Below are positions 10,156 through 21,107 of a stretch of DNA of 25,570 nucleotides, one piece after another (positions within the stretch are counted from its first letter, which is position 1; the number at the start of each line of letters is the position of its first letter). The notes under the pieces are model-generated. The model was not told where the DNA came from. It made no database searches and saw nothing but the letters and a program-made list of their open reading frames with translations. Source of the DNA: Letharia columbiana (taxonomy: Eukaryota > Ascomycota > Lecanoromycetes > Lecanorales > Parmeliaceae); NCBI RefSeq assembly GCF_014066305.1, contig NW_023501161.1, positions 1 to 25,570 of the forward strand, in the 5' to 3' direction. A program made the translations under genes and the position numbers.

Positions 10156-11324
10156 TATATATACTAATTTATTAATTTAAAAATATATTATTTAAAAATT
10201 AAGAAAAGTATAAAATATATATTTTAAATAATTTTAATACGTTTAACGCGTTTAAAAAACATTTAAACGAATAAAAAAATTATAAAAAATACTTAAATAT
10301 ATAATTTTCTTTTTAATAATAATAACGAAATATTTTCGAATTATATATATTAATCTTTTTATAATTTATAAAAATATTCTTTCTTTTAACGAATATAAAG
10401 TTTTAAAATATTTAGCGAATTAGTTCTAAAATAAAGAAAAAAGTTATATATTTAATTCTCGAATAGTAAGAAGAAGAATATTAAGCGATATTCGATTAAC
10501 TCGTTTATAATAATAATATAAATCTTTTTATATATAAAGTTATCTTTTTCTACGTTCTATATACTTATAAAAGACTTCGATATCGTATAAGATATTCTTA
10601 TTTATCGATATTATCGCTATTAATATCTAACTTTATATTAAAAGAATAAATTATCTCCGCTTCGCTCTTCGCTCTACTCTTCGTAAGTTTAATTATATAA
10701 TTACTTATATACTTACTTACTTATTTATATATATATATTACTATAGCGATATTTTATTACTTATTTACTTATTTACTTATTTACTTATTTACTTACTTAC
10801 TTATTTATTTATAAAAATTATCGCGACAATAAATTATCGCGGCGATACTCTATTTACTTATTTACTTATTTACTTATATATATCGTTAATTATTTAAAAA
10901 AATAGAGAGAGATTATAATATTTAATTAAAGTAATAAATTAATTAATAAGATTATAATATTTTCCTTAATACGCTATATTATTAATTTAACGAGTATTAT
11001 AGTAATAATCTCGAGAATATATACTTTAAAGAAATTATTCTTATATAATATTTACGCGTTTATTAAGATATATAATATTCTTAAGTATTAATATTACTAC
11101 TATAGCTAAGTTAACTAAGTTTTTTAATAAAATAAAATTAGAAACTTACTTTTTAATTACTATACTATAGCTTCTAATTTAATAAAGATCTATTTAACTA
11201 TTTATTTAACTTTTTTTAAGAATTTTAAAAAAAGCTATATTACGTAATTACGTATTTTTATTAAGGATTATATATACGTAGAATATAAATATTATATATC
11301 GAACGATATATTAAAAAATTAAGT
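10156..11324. other. AT-rich RIP-mutated DNA, unassigned
   Basis: Strongly mutated DNA probably of transposon origin. Frames on both strands are broken by TAA/TAG and I recognise no conserved motif. It includes the tetranucleotide tract listed separately. Confidence 0.4.
10690..10885 (+). repeat. TTAC/TTAT tetranucleotide microsatellite
   Basis: TTAC and TTAT units alternate in two runs (about 10700-10815 and 10850-10885). Between them lies a small GC-containing inverted segment with ATTATCGCGACA and ATTATCGCGGCG. Purely sequence-based call. Confidence 0.75.
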
Positions 11325-12005
11325 CTTGGTAGGGTTTTCCACTTAGACCCACCTTAAGGCCGGTGGGGCTAAGCTGAGACTAATCAGATTGTTCGTGTAT
11401 ACTCAGACACATTTAAGAAGATACCTCTCGTTACAAGGAAAGCATTCAACACTAAGAAAGTTGTCTTATCTAGCAAGCGCTGGACCAATTGAACAGATGC
11501 TGGCCAGTACGAATTTGCGGTGTACTCGTGGAATATCCTGTTCCGAGGAATGTCCCAATTCAGATGGACTAGAATACCTATCTCGATCTTGTCCTAGTAG
11601 GGATAGGGGGCAATCTCTTGAATGAAAACCTGGGGCTGGGGGCCGCTGTTCTGGGCAGGGAACAAGAACGAGTATGTATGGGAGTTGCATTCTGAGTGCG
11701 GCTCACCCGCAAATCCCTCGGGGTCTAACAGCCGATCCCATGCTCTGCAATGGTCTACTGCCTGCTGTTGATCGCTTGTCGCATGCCTCGAGAAAAACGG
11801 AGCCTTTGACGCAAGATCTGAAGCGCACTGTACCATTCTCCGAACATCCCAATTTTGAGTTTGGTACAATATCCGATCCGCTCTATATCGCCCCACATGT
11901 CGCCATAGCTTGACTGGGGGCTAGTAAGGGAGAGGCACAGCACACTTATGGCAGGATTTATGAATTGCAAATTAAATAAGAATGCTTGGCAAAGCTGATC
12001 TAGCT
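11325..12005. other. GC-balanced island between AT-rich blocks
   Basis: About 680 bases of normal composition with sharp edges on both sides. Both CA and TG are frequent, so RIP has not acted here. It begins with a small palindromic patch (CCCACCTTAAGGCCGGTGGG). It is either single-copy host DNA isolated by flanking insertions or an insertion later than RIP. No LTR or TIR was found at its edges. Confidence 0.55.
11594..11896 (-). CDS. Possible small hypothetical protein or exon, 100 aa
   Basis: The longest open frame of the GC island runs from ATG at 11896 to a stop at 11594. The product is hydrophilic, with four Cys and several His residues (e.g. QQQAVDHCRAWDRLLDPEGF), without signal peptide or membrane segment. 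I recognise no family. Other minus-strand frames (11466-11690 and 11755-11970) are also open, so a spliced gene using parts of several frames is possible, as is no gene at all. It is listed because the island is the only unmutated single-copy-looking DNA in this part. Confidence 0.22.
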   Translation of the reverse strand: MGRYRADRILYQTQNWDVRRMVQCASDLASKAPFFSRHATSDQQQAVDHCRAWDRLLDPEGFAGEPHSECNSHTYSFLFPAQNSGPQPQVFIQEIAPYPY

Positions 12006-12900
12006 CCGCCTCCGACTTTTTAATAATATCATTTATAGAAAATTATAGAGAACGTACTTATTACTCTTATAATAGTTACTATTATCTATTATCTTAATTA
12101 AATATTCGTAATATCGAAGCTAATAGATATATACGCTTTTTCTAATATTTTATCTCTAATTTAGATATATAATAATTATATCGTTAGCCCTTACTTCGAA
12201 CGCGATATTATTATTTAAAAAGAATCTCTCTATACGTTAGCGTACTTAATTCTTACTCGAGTTTTATTAACGATTTAAAGTCGTAGCTACGAATATCTAT
12301 TTTAGTATATTAACGGCGTATCGATAAAAGCGAAATCTTACTATCTATAGTAATATCGTAATCTTTTATAATAGATATATTTATATATAAAGACGATATC
12401 GTAGTCTCTTATCTACTACTTTAAACGCTTTTTTTAACTATTAGCGTTAAAAGCTATAATTATATTAAGACGAATTAGCGATCTTTTAAAACGATTTTAA
12501 AGAATTTCTAAAGTATATAATCGATATTAATAGCTATAATAGATTTATAATAGAGTATTTTAAATAGAGTATTATAAACTATATATTTAACGACGAAATT
12601 AAGATATTTAAACGAGATTTAAAGTATTTAATTATAAAGATAATAGAGTAGTTATAATAAAATACTACGTAATATTAATTAAAATTCTTTATCTTCTCTA
12701 TAATCTTTATAAGAGTAGTAAGTATATTCTCTATAATTTTCTATAAATAGCGCTAATAAAAAGTCGAAGGCGAAGCTAAATTAGCTTTATTAAGTATTTT
12801 TATTTAATTTATAATTTATAAATAGTCGAGATTACTATATTAAAAGAGCCTTTAATAAACTATATTTTCTATATTTTTTACTTTTTATTCTTATTTCTCT
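12006..12900. other. AT-rich RIP-mutated remnant left of the Gypsy element
   Basis: One plus-strand frame is interrupted mostly by TAA/TAG and may be a decayed coding sequence, but no motif identifies it. It ends where the Gypsy 5' LTR begins. Confidence 0.35.
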
Positions 12901-13064
12901 TATTACGAGCGTATTCTTAATATACTTCTTAGCTCTATAGCTAGCGAGTCTTAGCGAAGATATTCTCTATTATATTATATCTTCTTTTTATCTATATAAT
13001 TCGATATCTTAGTTATCTTATTTAATATATCTATATTAATATTATATCTATATCGATTCTAATA
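12901..13064 (+). repeat. 5' LTR of the large Gypsy element
   Basis: 164 bases, TATTACGAGCG...TTCTAATA, matching the LTRs at 19576 and 21356 along the full length. The leader and gag start behind it (13065-13260) match 19741-19930, which shows the large element and the deleted nested element are one family. Confidence 0.8.
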
Positions 13065-14978
13065 TTATAATTAAGATTAATTTACTTATTTTATTTATAT
13101 TAATAAACGAATTTAAAGAAATACGCTAATAAGAGCTTTAATAAGAAATTAAATTAAGCTATTATATCTCTAAGTAAACTTATTAGATAAATAAATCGAT
13201 TTTAAAGAGTTTAAAAGAAATAGCGAAACGATCTCGATAAATAATAGTCGAGAAATAAAGAAGATATTAAATTATTTATACGGCTAGCGAATCGAAAGAA
13301 ATAGTTAATACTATCTTATATTTCTATATTTAAAATATATACTAGTAGTATTACTATTAACTTTATATACTATAATATCTAGAGTTTTAATAAAATCTTA
13401 ATTAGATAAGAAATAATCGAGTTATAGCTAATTAAAGATATTATTCTTCGAAACTTTTATATATATAACTTCTCTATAAGATAAGAAATTCTTTAAGCGA
13501 AGTAAGTATACTCGAAAGACTATTATTTAAAATACTTATAGTCTTCTTAACGTCTTAAATAATTAAGAAATAAGTATATTAAATTCTTATAAAGAAATAA
13601 TCTTATCTTAGACTTTATAGTAAAAAAAATTATTCTTAATATTAAATAATTTTAATACGTCTTAGAGAGACTTTATTATTCTCTAGTATATCTAATATTT
13701 CTAATATTTATTCTTTCGAAGTATTTAAACTCCTCTCTACTTTATTTTAAATCTTTCTTTCTTCTTTCTTATAATAAAGTTTAATATTAAAAAAATAAAT
13801 TAAATTAAGACTCTATTAAAATAAATTAAGTTTTAATAAGTATTAGTTCTATTAGATAATATCTTTAAGAAGGTAGATTTAATAGATATATTTTAAAATA
13901 TTATTAATAGTTTATAACTATAATATTAAATTAAATATTAACTCGACGAATTTATAATTATATTAAATAAAATTCGTTAGAAGCGAGATAATTTTTAAGA
14001 GGTTATTACTCGATATTACGTCGTTATAATAAAAAAGAATCTAGCTATAAATGATTTATTTTAGATTTATAGAATAATCGAGAAGATAAATTAATTAGAT
14101 TTAGCTCGAGATTTTTAGAAGAATATAACTTTTCTATAGCGGAAAGTTAATAGTCTTAATATATAGTTAATAAAAGACTTATAGCTATTCTCGATTAAGG
14201 AGAAACGCACGTCTAGATATTTAAAAGAGAAATTAATTAAGATTCTAGACTTATCTCTATTTATCGATAGTATTAATTCTATTTAGAACGACTAATTCTC
14301 TAGAATAGAATAAAAATTTAAGATTAATAGCGATTATTATCTTATCGAGAACTTTAAAATAGTTTATATAGTCTCGCGACTCGGCGATAAGATTATATAG
14401 TATACTATATATAAAAGACTTCGAAATTCTATTAATTTATATTAGTCTATTAATAAGATTATAAACGAGTTAATCGATATTTATAAAAACTTAAATCGAC
14501 GTAGTAATATATAGCGAGATATATATACTCTATAATAAGAGATCTAATTTTTTATCGACTTCTATTTAGATCTTATTCGATTAGATATTATTCTTAATAT
14601 TAAGAAAACTCTTATATTAGAGAATTATTTTTTAAAGAAATTAAGAAAAAGTTTAAAAACGTTATAATAGATTATAAAAGATTTTACTATCTTAAAAACT
14701 ATAAAAGAATATCTTTGAAAATTAAATAACTTATAACGTATTAACTATAAAGATTTTAAGTTTATAAAAATTATTATTAAGTTAACTATAATATAAATAT
14801 TAAGAATAATATCCGCGATTAATATATATCTTATATTTATTATTAAGACTAATTTAAGTATAATTACTACGCTTTAAAATATTAAGATTAATTTAAAGCT
14901 AAGAAAATTAGTATATTATAATTACGATAAGAAAGACTATTATCGAAGTATTTATATAATAATTACTTAAATTATCGA

Positions 14979-15152
14979 TAACTTAATACTCGCTATTACT
15001 AGTACTTATTCGATCTAGTTATTAATATATAAAGATCTTCTCTATATATAGAATTCTTCTTCTTTAAACTTTTTAGATATTATTAAGAATATTATATCTA
15101 GTAATAAGTCTTATTATAGTAATAACTATATATTTAGATATTATTAATATTA
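14979..15152 (+). repeat. 5' LTR of the gag-only element
   Basis: 174 bases, almost identical to 16600-16772. Differences are mostly transitions. TG...CA ends appear as TA...TA. Confidence 0.7.
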
Positions 15153-15199
15153 ATTAATATACTTTAATACTAGTATATAGATTAGTAAGATTATACTCT

Positions 15200-16560
15200 T
15201 AAAGAAAGTCTATTTCGATATCGTCGCGATACTTTATACGATTTTATAATTACTTAACTAATTTCGCTTACTTAATAATACGATCGAATAGAACTATAAT
15301 TTCTACTTCTATAATTTCTACGATTTCTATTTAATAGAGAAAATATTTAAAAAATATTAAATATTATTAAGCTTTATATTAGTTTAATATATAATATCGC
15401 TAGATCTTATCGTCTTAATATATATTAAAATAGTCTCTAAATAGAAGAAGAAGATTAATTCTTTAGAGACGTCTATAGTTATAACTAAGCGTAAGTTAAA
15501 GAATATATTATTAAAGAAAGCTAAACTTATATTAATAGATTTCGAAGAGAGACTTAATTATTTCGTTCTTTAAAGAATATAAGAATATATATTATATAAA
15601 TGAAAGTGGCTCTCTAAGATCTTTATCGAGGAATTTTAATTATTCGTTAAAGAGGACTTTAAAAAGCTTAGTAAAGATAATATCTATAACTTATAAAACT
15701 ATCTACGGATTAACGAAGTCTATATTTAAAAAGGGAGAGGGATTTCTATAGCCTAAACACTAATAAATGTGATTTAGGAAGATATCCCATGGCCACCGAA
15801 CGACGAAGAACGTCCTCCATCAAAGCAGTCCCACTCTTACCCTCCTCAGCAACAGCCAGTTCAGCCACAGCAGCCCTACCAACCAATCATCGAGGATATC
15901 ACTTCAGTCCACCCTCCCCTCACTCTAAGCGACGGCCTTTCACGTCAGCCTCAATAACATTACCCTTCTCAGCAGCAGCCAATTCAGCCGTAGCAGCCTT
16001 ATCGACCGGAGAACACTATTCCTCTCCCCCCGCAACCGCCTTATTATTAGCCTTATCGACCAAAGAATACTATTCCTCTCCCCCGCAACCGCCTTATCAA
16101 CCAGAGAATCCTACTCCGATTCTCCCCCCAACCCCAAACTATGGCCCGAATTATAGAGTTCTATATCTACTACCCTCGCCTTATTAAGTTATTTAAGACT
16201 TCGATATTAAATAAAACCATAATTATAGTAAGAAACTTACTATACTAGCTAAATTATATACTAGCGAGAAGAAGTATAATGAGAATTCTACCGAGAGTCT
16301 CAGCTATAAATTTACGATTTTTATAAACCTCTATATAATAGTCGAGATCCTCTAATAGATTCTTTAAATAATATTTTTAACTATATTGAAATCTATAGTA
16401 TTAAAGTACTATTACTCTAACTATTAAGAGATCGACTAAGAGATTATCTTTCTCTTATTACTATTAGAAATACGCTAAGTATAATTAAATCTACGTCTAT
16501 TATAATAAAGAAAGTAATTATAATTATAGAGATTACGAAGAAGAAATATTTTAATAATAT
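15200..16560 (+). pseudogene. Gag-like protein of the 1.8-kb LTR element with Pro/Gln-rich centre, frameshifted
   Basis: The frame reads FEERLNYFVL...KKLSKDNIYNL upstream, then IPWPPNDEERPPSKQSHSY and a Pro/Gln-rich stretch (YPPQQQPVQPQQPYQP units) through 15781-16080, with TAA/TAG at Gln codons. A homopolymer difference (six C in the first copy near 16028, five C in the second near 16080) moves the frame by one. The downstream domain LAKLYTSEKKYNENSTESLSY (21 residues shortened here: LAKLYTSEKKYNEN, then STESLSY) with KFTIFINL is then read in the other frame. This resembles fungal LTR gag domains of the type AKLY...DKY.G....F..KL.IF. Role inferred: particle protein. Not functional. Confidence 0.55.
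15740..16190 (+). repeat. RIP-spared Pro/Gln repeat island within gag
   Basis: Normal GC content and abundant CA dinucleotides, in sharp contrast to both sides of the same gene. Imperfect tandem units: CAGCAACAGCCAGTTCAGCC (15848) against CAGCAGCAGCCAATTCAGCC (15970), and a roughly 57-base unit containing ACTATTCCTCTCCCCC at 16014 and 16071. A 132-codon frame from the ATG at 15789 is open, but only its last third is in the frame of the downstream gag domain. Confidence 0.65.
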
Positions 16561-16599
16561 ATAAATAGTTTTATCTTTTTCGATTTTTACTAGTATTAA

Positions 16600-16772
16600 T
16601 AACTTAATACTCGCTATTATTAATACTTATTCGATCTAGTTATTAATATATAAAGATTATTTCTATATATAGTTTCTTCTTCTTTAGACTTTATAGATAT
16701 TATTAAGAATATTATATCTAGTAATAAGTCTTATTATAGTAGTAACTATATACTTAGATATTATTAATATAA
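16600..16772 (+). repeat. 3' LTR of the gag-only element
   Basis: 173 bases, followed by the ATCGA target duplication. Confidence 0.7.
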
Positions 16773-16928
16773 ATCGAGGCCGATAAAAAGATCTTCGAGA
16801 AAGTACGATTTTACGCGATAGATATAGACGAAGAATTCGAAATCGATAACGTCGATATTATAAATAGTAACGATTCTTTATTAGATTCGAGAAATAAATA
16901 GTCTCTTTTAAAGTTATAATAAGAGTAT

Positions 16929-18093
16929 TAGTCGAAAAGATATAATATAATATAAGATATTAATCTATTATATTATACTCTAATATAGTATAGATTATTA
17001 AGATTTATATTATCTTATATCTAATATAATATGAAATTTTAGCGAGATATTCTACGATATAGTATATTTATAATATTATAGAATAGAATAATATATATAT
17101 AAGATATTTCGACTAAAATTTCTATATTTAGATATATTTATTCGATAAATTCGATATAATAGCTATTACTATTATATCTACTACTACTATAACTATCTAT
17201 TATAACTATCTCTACTATAGCTATTACTATTAATATCTACTACTATTATATCTATTACTATTATATCTATTACTATTATATCTATTACTATTATATCTAT
17301 TACTATTATATCTATTATTATTATATCTATTATCGAAATATAACTCTTATATATCTTAGTTATTATATTTTTTAATTATCTAATTTTATATTATATTTAA
17401 AATCTAGTCTCGAAGAGATTTTAGAGAATTAATTTATTCGTTCTATATATTATATATCTAATATTTTAATAGCTATTACTATTATAACTACTATTATTAT
17501 AACTACTACTATTTATTATTAAAATAGTTTATTATTAAAATATTATATTATATAATAGTTATAATAGTAATAGTTATAATAATAATAGTTATAATAGTAA
17601 TAGCTATAATAATAATAGTTATAATAGTAATAACTATAATAGAGATAATTATAATAAAGATAGTTATAATAGAGATAGTTATAATAGAAATAGTTATAAT
17701 AAAACTAGTTATAGTAATAATAGTAATAGTAATAATAGTTATAATAGTAATAGATATTAATAATAATAGCTATAATAGAAGTAGTTATAATAGAAGTAGC
17801 TATAATAGTAATAGCTATACTAGATAATAGTAATAGCTATAATTAACTAGAATAATAATTAAAATAGCTACTTATACTTCTAAATATAGAAATCTTAATA
17901 GAGATATTCTATATATATATTATTTTATAATATAATATTATAGATATATTATATCGTAAAATATTTCGTTAAGATCTCGAATCTATATTAGAAAAATAAT
18001 ATAGTATTTAATTCTATTTATATTATATTCGAATACGATATAATATTACTTAATATAAAATATTCTATAAAATATCTCATATCTTTTCGACTA
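16929..18093. mobile_element. Foldback element with minisatellite arms, inserted at the gag/protease junction
   Basis: The left end TAGTCGAAAAGATAT (16929) is the complement of the right end ATATCTTTTCGACTA (to 18093, one difference). About 220 outer bases match in inverted orientation; landmarks are ATATTCTACGATATA and TTTCTATATTTAGA. Inside, the left arm (about 17155-17340) is a run of TATTACTATTATATC-type units. The right arm (about 17545-17850) is a run of their complement, GTTATAATAGTAATA. Flanks TATTA and TAGTA could be a decayed duplication but are not conclusive. No coding capacity. The structure resembles foldback transposons. Confidence 0.6.
17155..17850. repeat. Inverted pair of trinucleotide-based minisatellites
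   Basis: The left block has at least six near-identical 15-base units of the form TATCTATTACTATTA. The right block has about 20 variants of the complementary ATAATAGTTATAATAGT. A spacer with two AAAATAGTTTATTAT-like units separates them. Confidence 0.8.
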
Positions 18094-18099
18094 GTAAAT

Positions 18100-18580
18100 A
18101 AGAGATACTTATAAAGTATATTTAATAGATACTCTTAATAACGCCTTAATACGTCGTTCTTTTTATATATAAATTACGCTATCTTTATAAGAAAAAAAGT
18201 ATTTACTTTAGAACTCTCTTATAAATAATAAATATATCGATACTTATATAGTTATAAACGAGTTCTTAGTTTCAACGATATATAAGGCCTTATATCTAAA
18301 ACTACTTTTACTATTACGATTTAAACTACTAAGAGATTATAACGATTAGATCGTAAAACGATTAATTATATACTATTTACTCTCTATAATAATAATAAAA
18401 GATTATCGAGAAGAAATATATTTAATATTAATTATACTATTAAAATATAATATAATAATTAAAAAATCATAAATGAATAAATATAAGGTAGTTCTTAATA
18501 TATTACGAGATAAGATACTCTTTCTATTCGATTAATATAATTATAATAATAATTAGATATTAATAATAGACGAACTCTCT
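18100..18580 (+). pseudogene. Gypsy protease region
   Basis: A plus-strand frame reads YKVYLIDTLNNALIRRSFYI from about 18117, where LIDT marks the place of the aspartic-protease active site (D-T/S-G, with the glycine changed). It ends with MNKYKVVLNILRDKILFLF at 18473-18529. The latter corresponds to the conserved segment W-(M/L)-(N/K)-K-(H/Y)-G-V-(I/V)-L-(D/N) of fungal Gypsy polyproteins. TGG and CAA positions are TAA. It normally cleaves Gag-Pol. It is split from gag by the foldback element just upstream. Confidence 0.6.
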
Positions 18581-18959
18581 TTTCTACTAACTCCAGAGCT
18601 TCGATTATCTATATTACTTATCTCTTTATCTATTATACTAAAACGATAAAGCTCTCCCCTACTTACGATAATAAGATCGATTTAAATATCTTCTTCTTAA
18701 ATAAGAATAAGAATAGTAAGAAGTCTAAGTTTATTAATATCGCTAAGATTAATATAGTAATCTACTATTAACTAGTCTATAAAAAAGATAATAAACTATT
18801 TATATTAATAATAAATAAGATCTATAATAACTCGTTAATATTATATATATCTTCTATTAATCGAATATCTCGCGATTTTCATATATCGATTAATAAACTT
18901 TATTTCTATAACTTAGAAAAGAAATATAAAAGATATTATGATTCTTATTGCTTTATTTA

Positions 18960-19575
18960 GATTAATAATATTAATAAGATTAATTCTAAAAAGATAAAAC
19001 GTAAATTATTTATAAAGTATTACGATTATCTTAATATTTTTAATAGAATTAAAGCGAATATACTTTCTCTATATCGTTCTTATAATTATAAGCTAGAATT
19101 TAACGATAGCTTTAATAAAATAAAACTTTCGAAAAGTAGAATCTATTTAATATTAGAATATAAATTAAAATAGATAAAGAAGTATCTAGACGAATATCTA
19201 AAGAAGAGATTTATAATATTAAGTTATATACTATTCGCCTTATCTATTCTATTCACGAAAAAGTCGAATAAAAAATTACGTTTTTATATAAATTTTTAAA
19301 AGCTAAACGCTATTATTAAAAGAAATCGATATCTAATTTTATTAATAGATAAGATTTTAATAAGAATTTAGAGATATAAATATCTTACTCGATTAGATAT
19401 TATAATCGCGTTTAATAAACTACGTATATACCTCGATAGCGAGAATTTTATTACTTTTATTATCTCTCTTAAGATATATAAATATCGAATACTCCTCTTC
19501 GATCTAATTGTCGATTTAATTATATATTAATAATATATAAATAATATTCTATTTAAGTATCTAAACGACTTCTAA
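18960..19575 (+). pseudogene. Gypsy reverse transcriptase, N-terminal part
   Basis: The frame starting at 19084 reads YKLEFNDSFNKIKLSKSRIY, then EYKLK-stop-IKKYLDEYLKKRFI, SILFTKKSNKKLRFYINF, KLNAIIKRNRYLILLIDKIL, YLTRLDIIIAFNKLRIY and YINNILFKYLNDF. These are RT blocks 1-4 of Ty3/Gypsy polymerases, including the first catalytic Asp (RLDI-AF). Stops are TAA/TAG at expected Gln/Arg positions. The frame reaches GAC TTC at 19567-19572 and is cut by the LTR element at 19576. Confidence 0.75.
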
Positions 19576-19740
19576 TATTACGAGCGTACTCTTAATATAT
19601 TACTTAGTTCTATAACTAGCGAGTCTTAACGAAGATATCTTCTACTATATTATATCTTCTTTTCACCTATATAGTTTAATAGTCTTATTATTCTATTCTA
19701 TCTTACTTATATTAATATCGTATCTATACTAGTTCTAATA
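19576..19740 (+). repeat. 5' LTR of the nested deleted Gypsy
   Basis: 165 bases. About 16 differences from the 3' partner; at every one this copy has T or A where the partner has C or G. Confidence 0.85.
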
Positions 19741-20074
19741 TTATAATAAGACTTCTTTATATACTCGACGAAGAGAAATATAATCGAATATACTCTATTC
19801 GAATTAGCGAATAAATTTAAAGAAAGCGCTAATAGAGGCTTTAATAAGAAACTAAGTTAAGCTATTATATTTTTAAGTAAGCTTATTAGATAGATAACTC
19901 GATTTTAAAGAGTATAGTATAATAGCGAAACGATCTCGCTAAAACTATAGGCGAGGGATAAATAATATATAGAGACTATTCGTATACGACTAGCGAATTA
20001 ATAGTAGAAAGAAATCGTTATAAATATCTTTTATATACTTATAGTAAGTCTACTATAATAATAGTAAATATATA

Positions 20075-20204
20075 ATCTCTTTATTAAGTATATCGATAAT
20101 ATATATAATAAGTCTACTATAATAACGACGAGAATAGTTCTAAAACGATTACGATTCGATCTCTTTATTAAGTATATCGATAATATATATAATAAGTCTA
20201 CTAT
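20075..20204 (+). repeat. 46-bp direct repeat, two copies
   Basis: ATCTCTTTATTAAGTATATC and the following 26 bases occur at 20075-20120 and again at 20159-20204. Confidence 0.8.
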
Positions 20205-20286
20205 TAAATAACATTTAATATATTTAATTCTTTTTCTATCTCTCTATTAAATCTACGAATCGATAAAGATAAAGAATAAAATAGAG

Positions 20287-20493
20287 GATAAACTTAATAA
20301 TAAGAGTATGAGAGATATAGAATAAATCTATAGTAAAGCTCTTAGGCTAGACTATTAATAGATATTAAAGAATAATATATATATACGTTAGATTTTCTTT
20401 AATTCTATCGATGAACTTAATAATAAGAGTATAAGAGATATAGAGTAAATCTATAGTAAAGCTTTTAGGCTAGGCTGCTAGTAGATATTAAAG
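20287..20493 (+). repeat. 84-bp direct repeat, two copies
   Basis: 20287-20370 and 20410-20493 align without gaps (landmarks AACTTAATAATAAGAGTAT and ATCTATAGTAAAGC). They are separated by 39 bases. All differences are G/A or C/T, the second copy being the less mutated. Confidence 0.8.
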
Positions 20494-20618
20494 GCGAAAA
20501 AAGTAGAAAGACTATGGCAAGCAGACTAGGTAAGGAGAAGAATTCGGAGAATCTTGCTGGCACGTAGGTAAGATATAGTCAATATCTTTAGAATCTCTAA
20601 AGGATATATACGGCAACC

Positions 20619-21107
20619 CATTTGAACCAGAGGGTCAACCACCGAAAATTCGTTTTTCATTTTTCCATTTTTCCATTTTCCATTTTCTAATATTCGCTTA
20701 TCTTATAATATTACTATATATTAAGATAATTAATTTAAATTCTAAAGAGTATAAATTATAGCGCGTATTCTATAATATAGTTTAGAATTCGAGATTATGT
20801 AAATTAACTTAATATTAATAAAGTAATATTTAATTAAAGATTTTAGAGTTATCTATCTTAACTATAATCTACTCTTTAATTAATAATAATAACTCTATAG
20901 TAATTATAGAAGCTTTAGATATAATAATTCCAAGTCTTCTTTTAATAATAGAATATTATTTAATAAATCACATCTAAGTTAAATAGAGCCATCGTATGCG
21001 TTTTAATAGATCGATAAATAAATCGAGATGTAACTATGAAAAATGGTTTTACGATTTTGCGATTTTCAAAAATTCGGAATTGCGAGGTTAACTCTCTGGT
21101 TCAAATG
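20619..21107. mobile_element. 489-bp TIR element (MITE-like) inside the nested Gypsy
   Basis: The left end CATTTGAACCAGAG (20619-20632) is the exact complement of the right end CTCTGGTTCAAATG (21094-21107). The match continues inward imperfectly (GGTCAACC against AGTTAACC, then AATTCG). Ends are GC-balanced and the middle (20690-20990) is AT-rich. No coding capacity and no convincing target duplication, so the superfamily is open. A CATTTTTCCATTTTTCC pyrimidine run follows the left TIR. Confidence 0.65.

Larger units (their letters stand above)
14979..16772 (+). mobile_element. 1.8-kb non-autonomous LTR element inside Gypsy gag, TSD ATCGA
   Basis: Two direct repeats of about 174 bases (14979-15152 and 16600-16772) begin TAACTTAATACTCGC and end near GATATTATTAATAT. 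They flank 1.45 kb. ATCGA lies at 14974-14978 and again at 16773-16777. Removing the element and one copy of ATCGA restores the Gypsy gag frame (ATT ATC GAG GCC GAT AAA). The interior encodes only a gag-like protein, with no protease, RT or integrase, so it depended on another element. Different LTR family from the Gypsy host. Confidence 0.75.
13090..16928 (+). pseudogene. Gypsy gag, RIP-mutated, split by an LTR element (13090..14978 and 16778..16928)
   Basis: The nucleocapsid gene of the large Gypsy element. Readable parts include a WNDWFSRIEQKFK-like segment near 14285 (here L-N-D and L-E variants with TAG/TAA at Trp/Gln), then capsid-like helical sequence to about 14700. A Thr/Pro-rich tail ends in a CCHC knuckle at 14911-14957, where the cysteines read as Tyr (TGT to TAT). 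After removing the insert and one ATCGA the frame continues IIEADKKIFEKVRFYAIDIDEEFEID (split here: IIEADKKIFEK, then VRFYAIDIDEEFEID). The known role is RNA packaging in the particle. It is not functional now. Confidence 0.7.

Noticed and set aside
15789..16187. 132-codon frame starting MATERRRTSS as a gene
   Set aside because: It is open partly because the Pro/Gln repeats are read out of frame. Only its C-terminal third matches the frame of the gag domain downstream.
17155..17850. Centromeric satellite
   Set aside because: The repeats are bounded by inverted repeats and sit inside one transposon, so an element-internal minisatellite explains them better.
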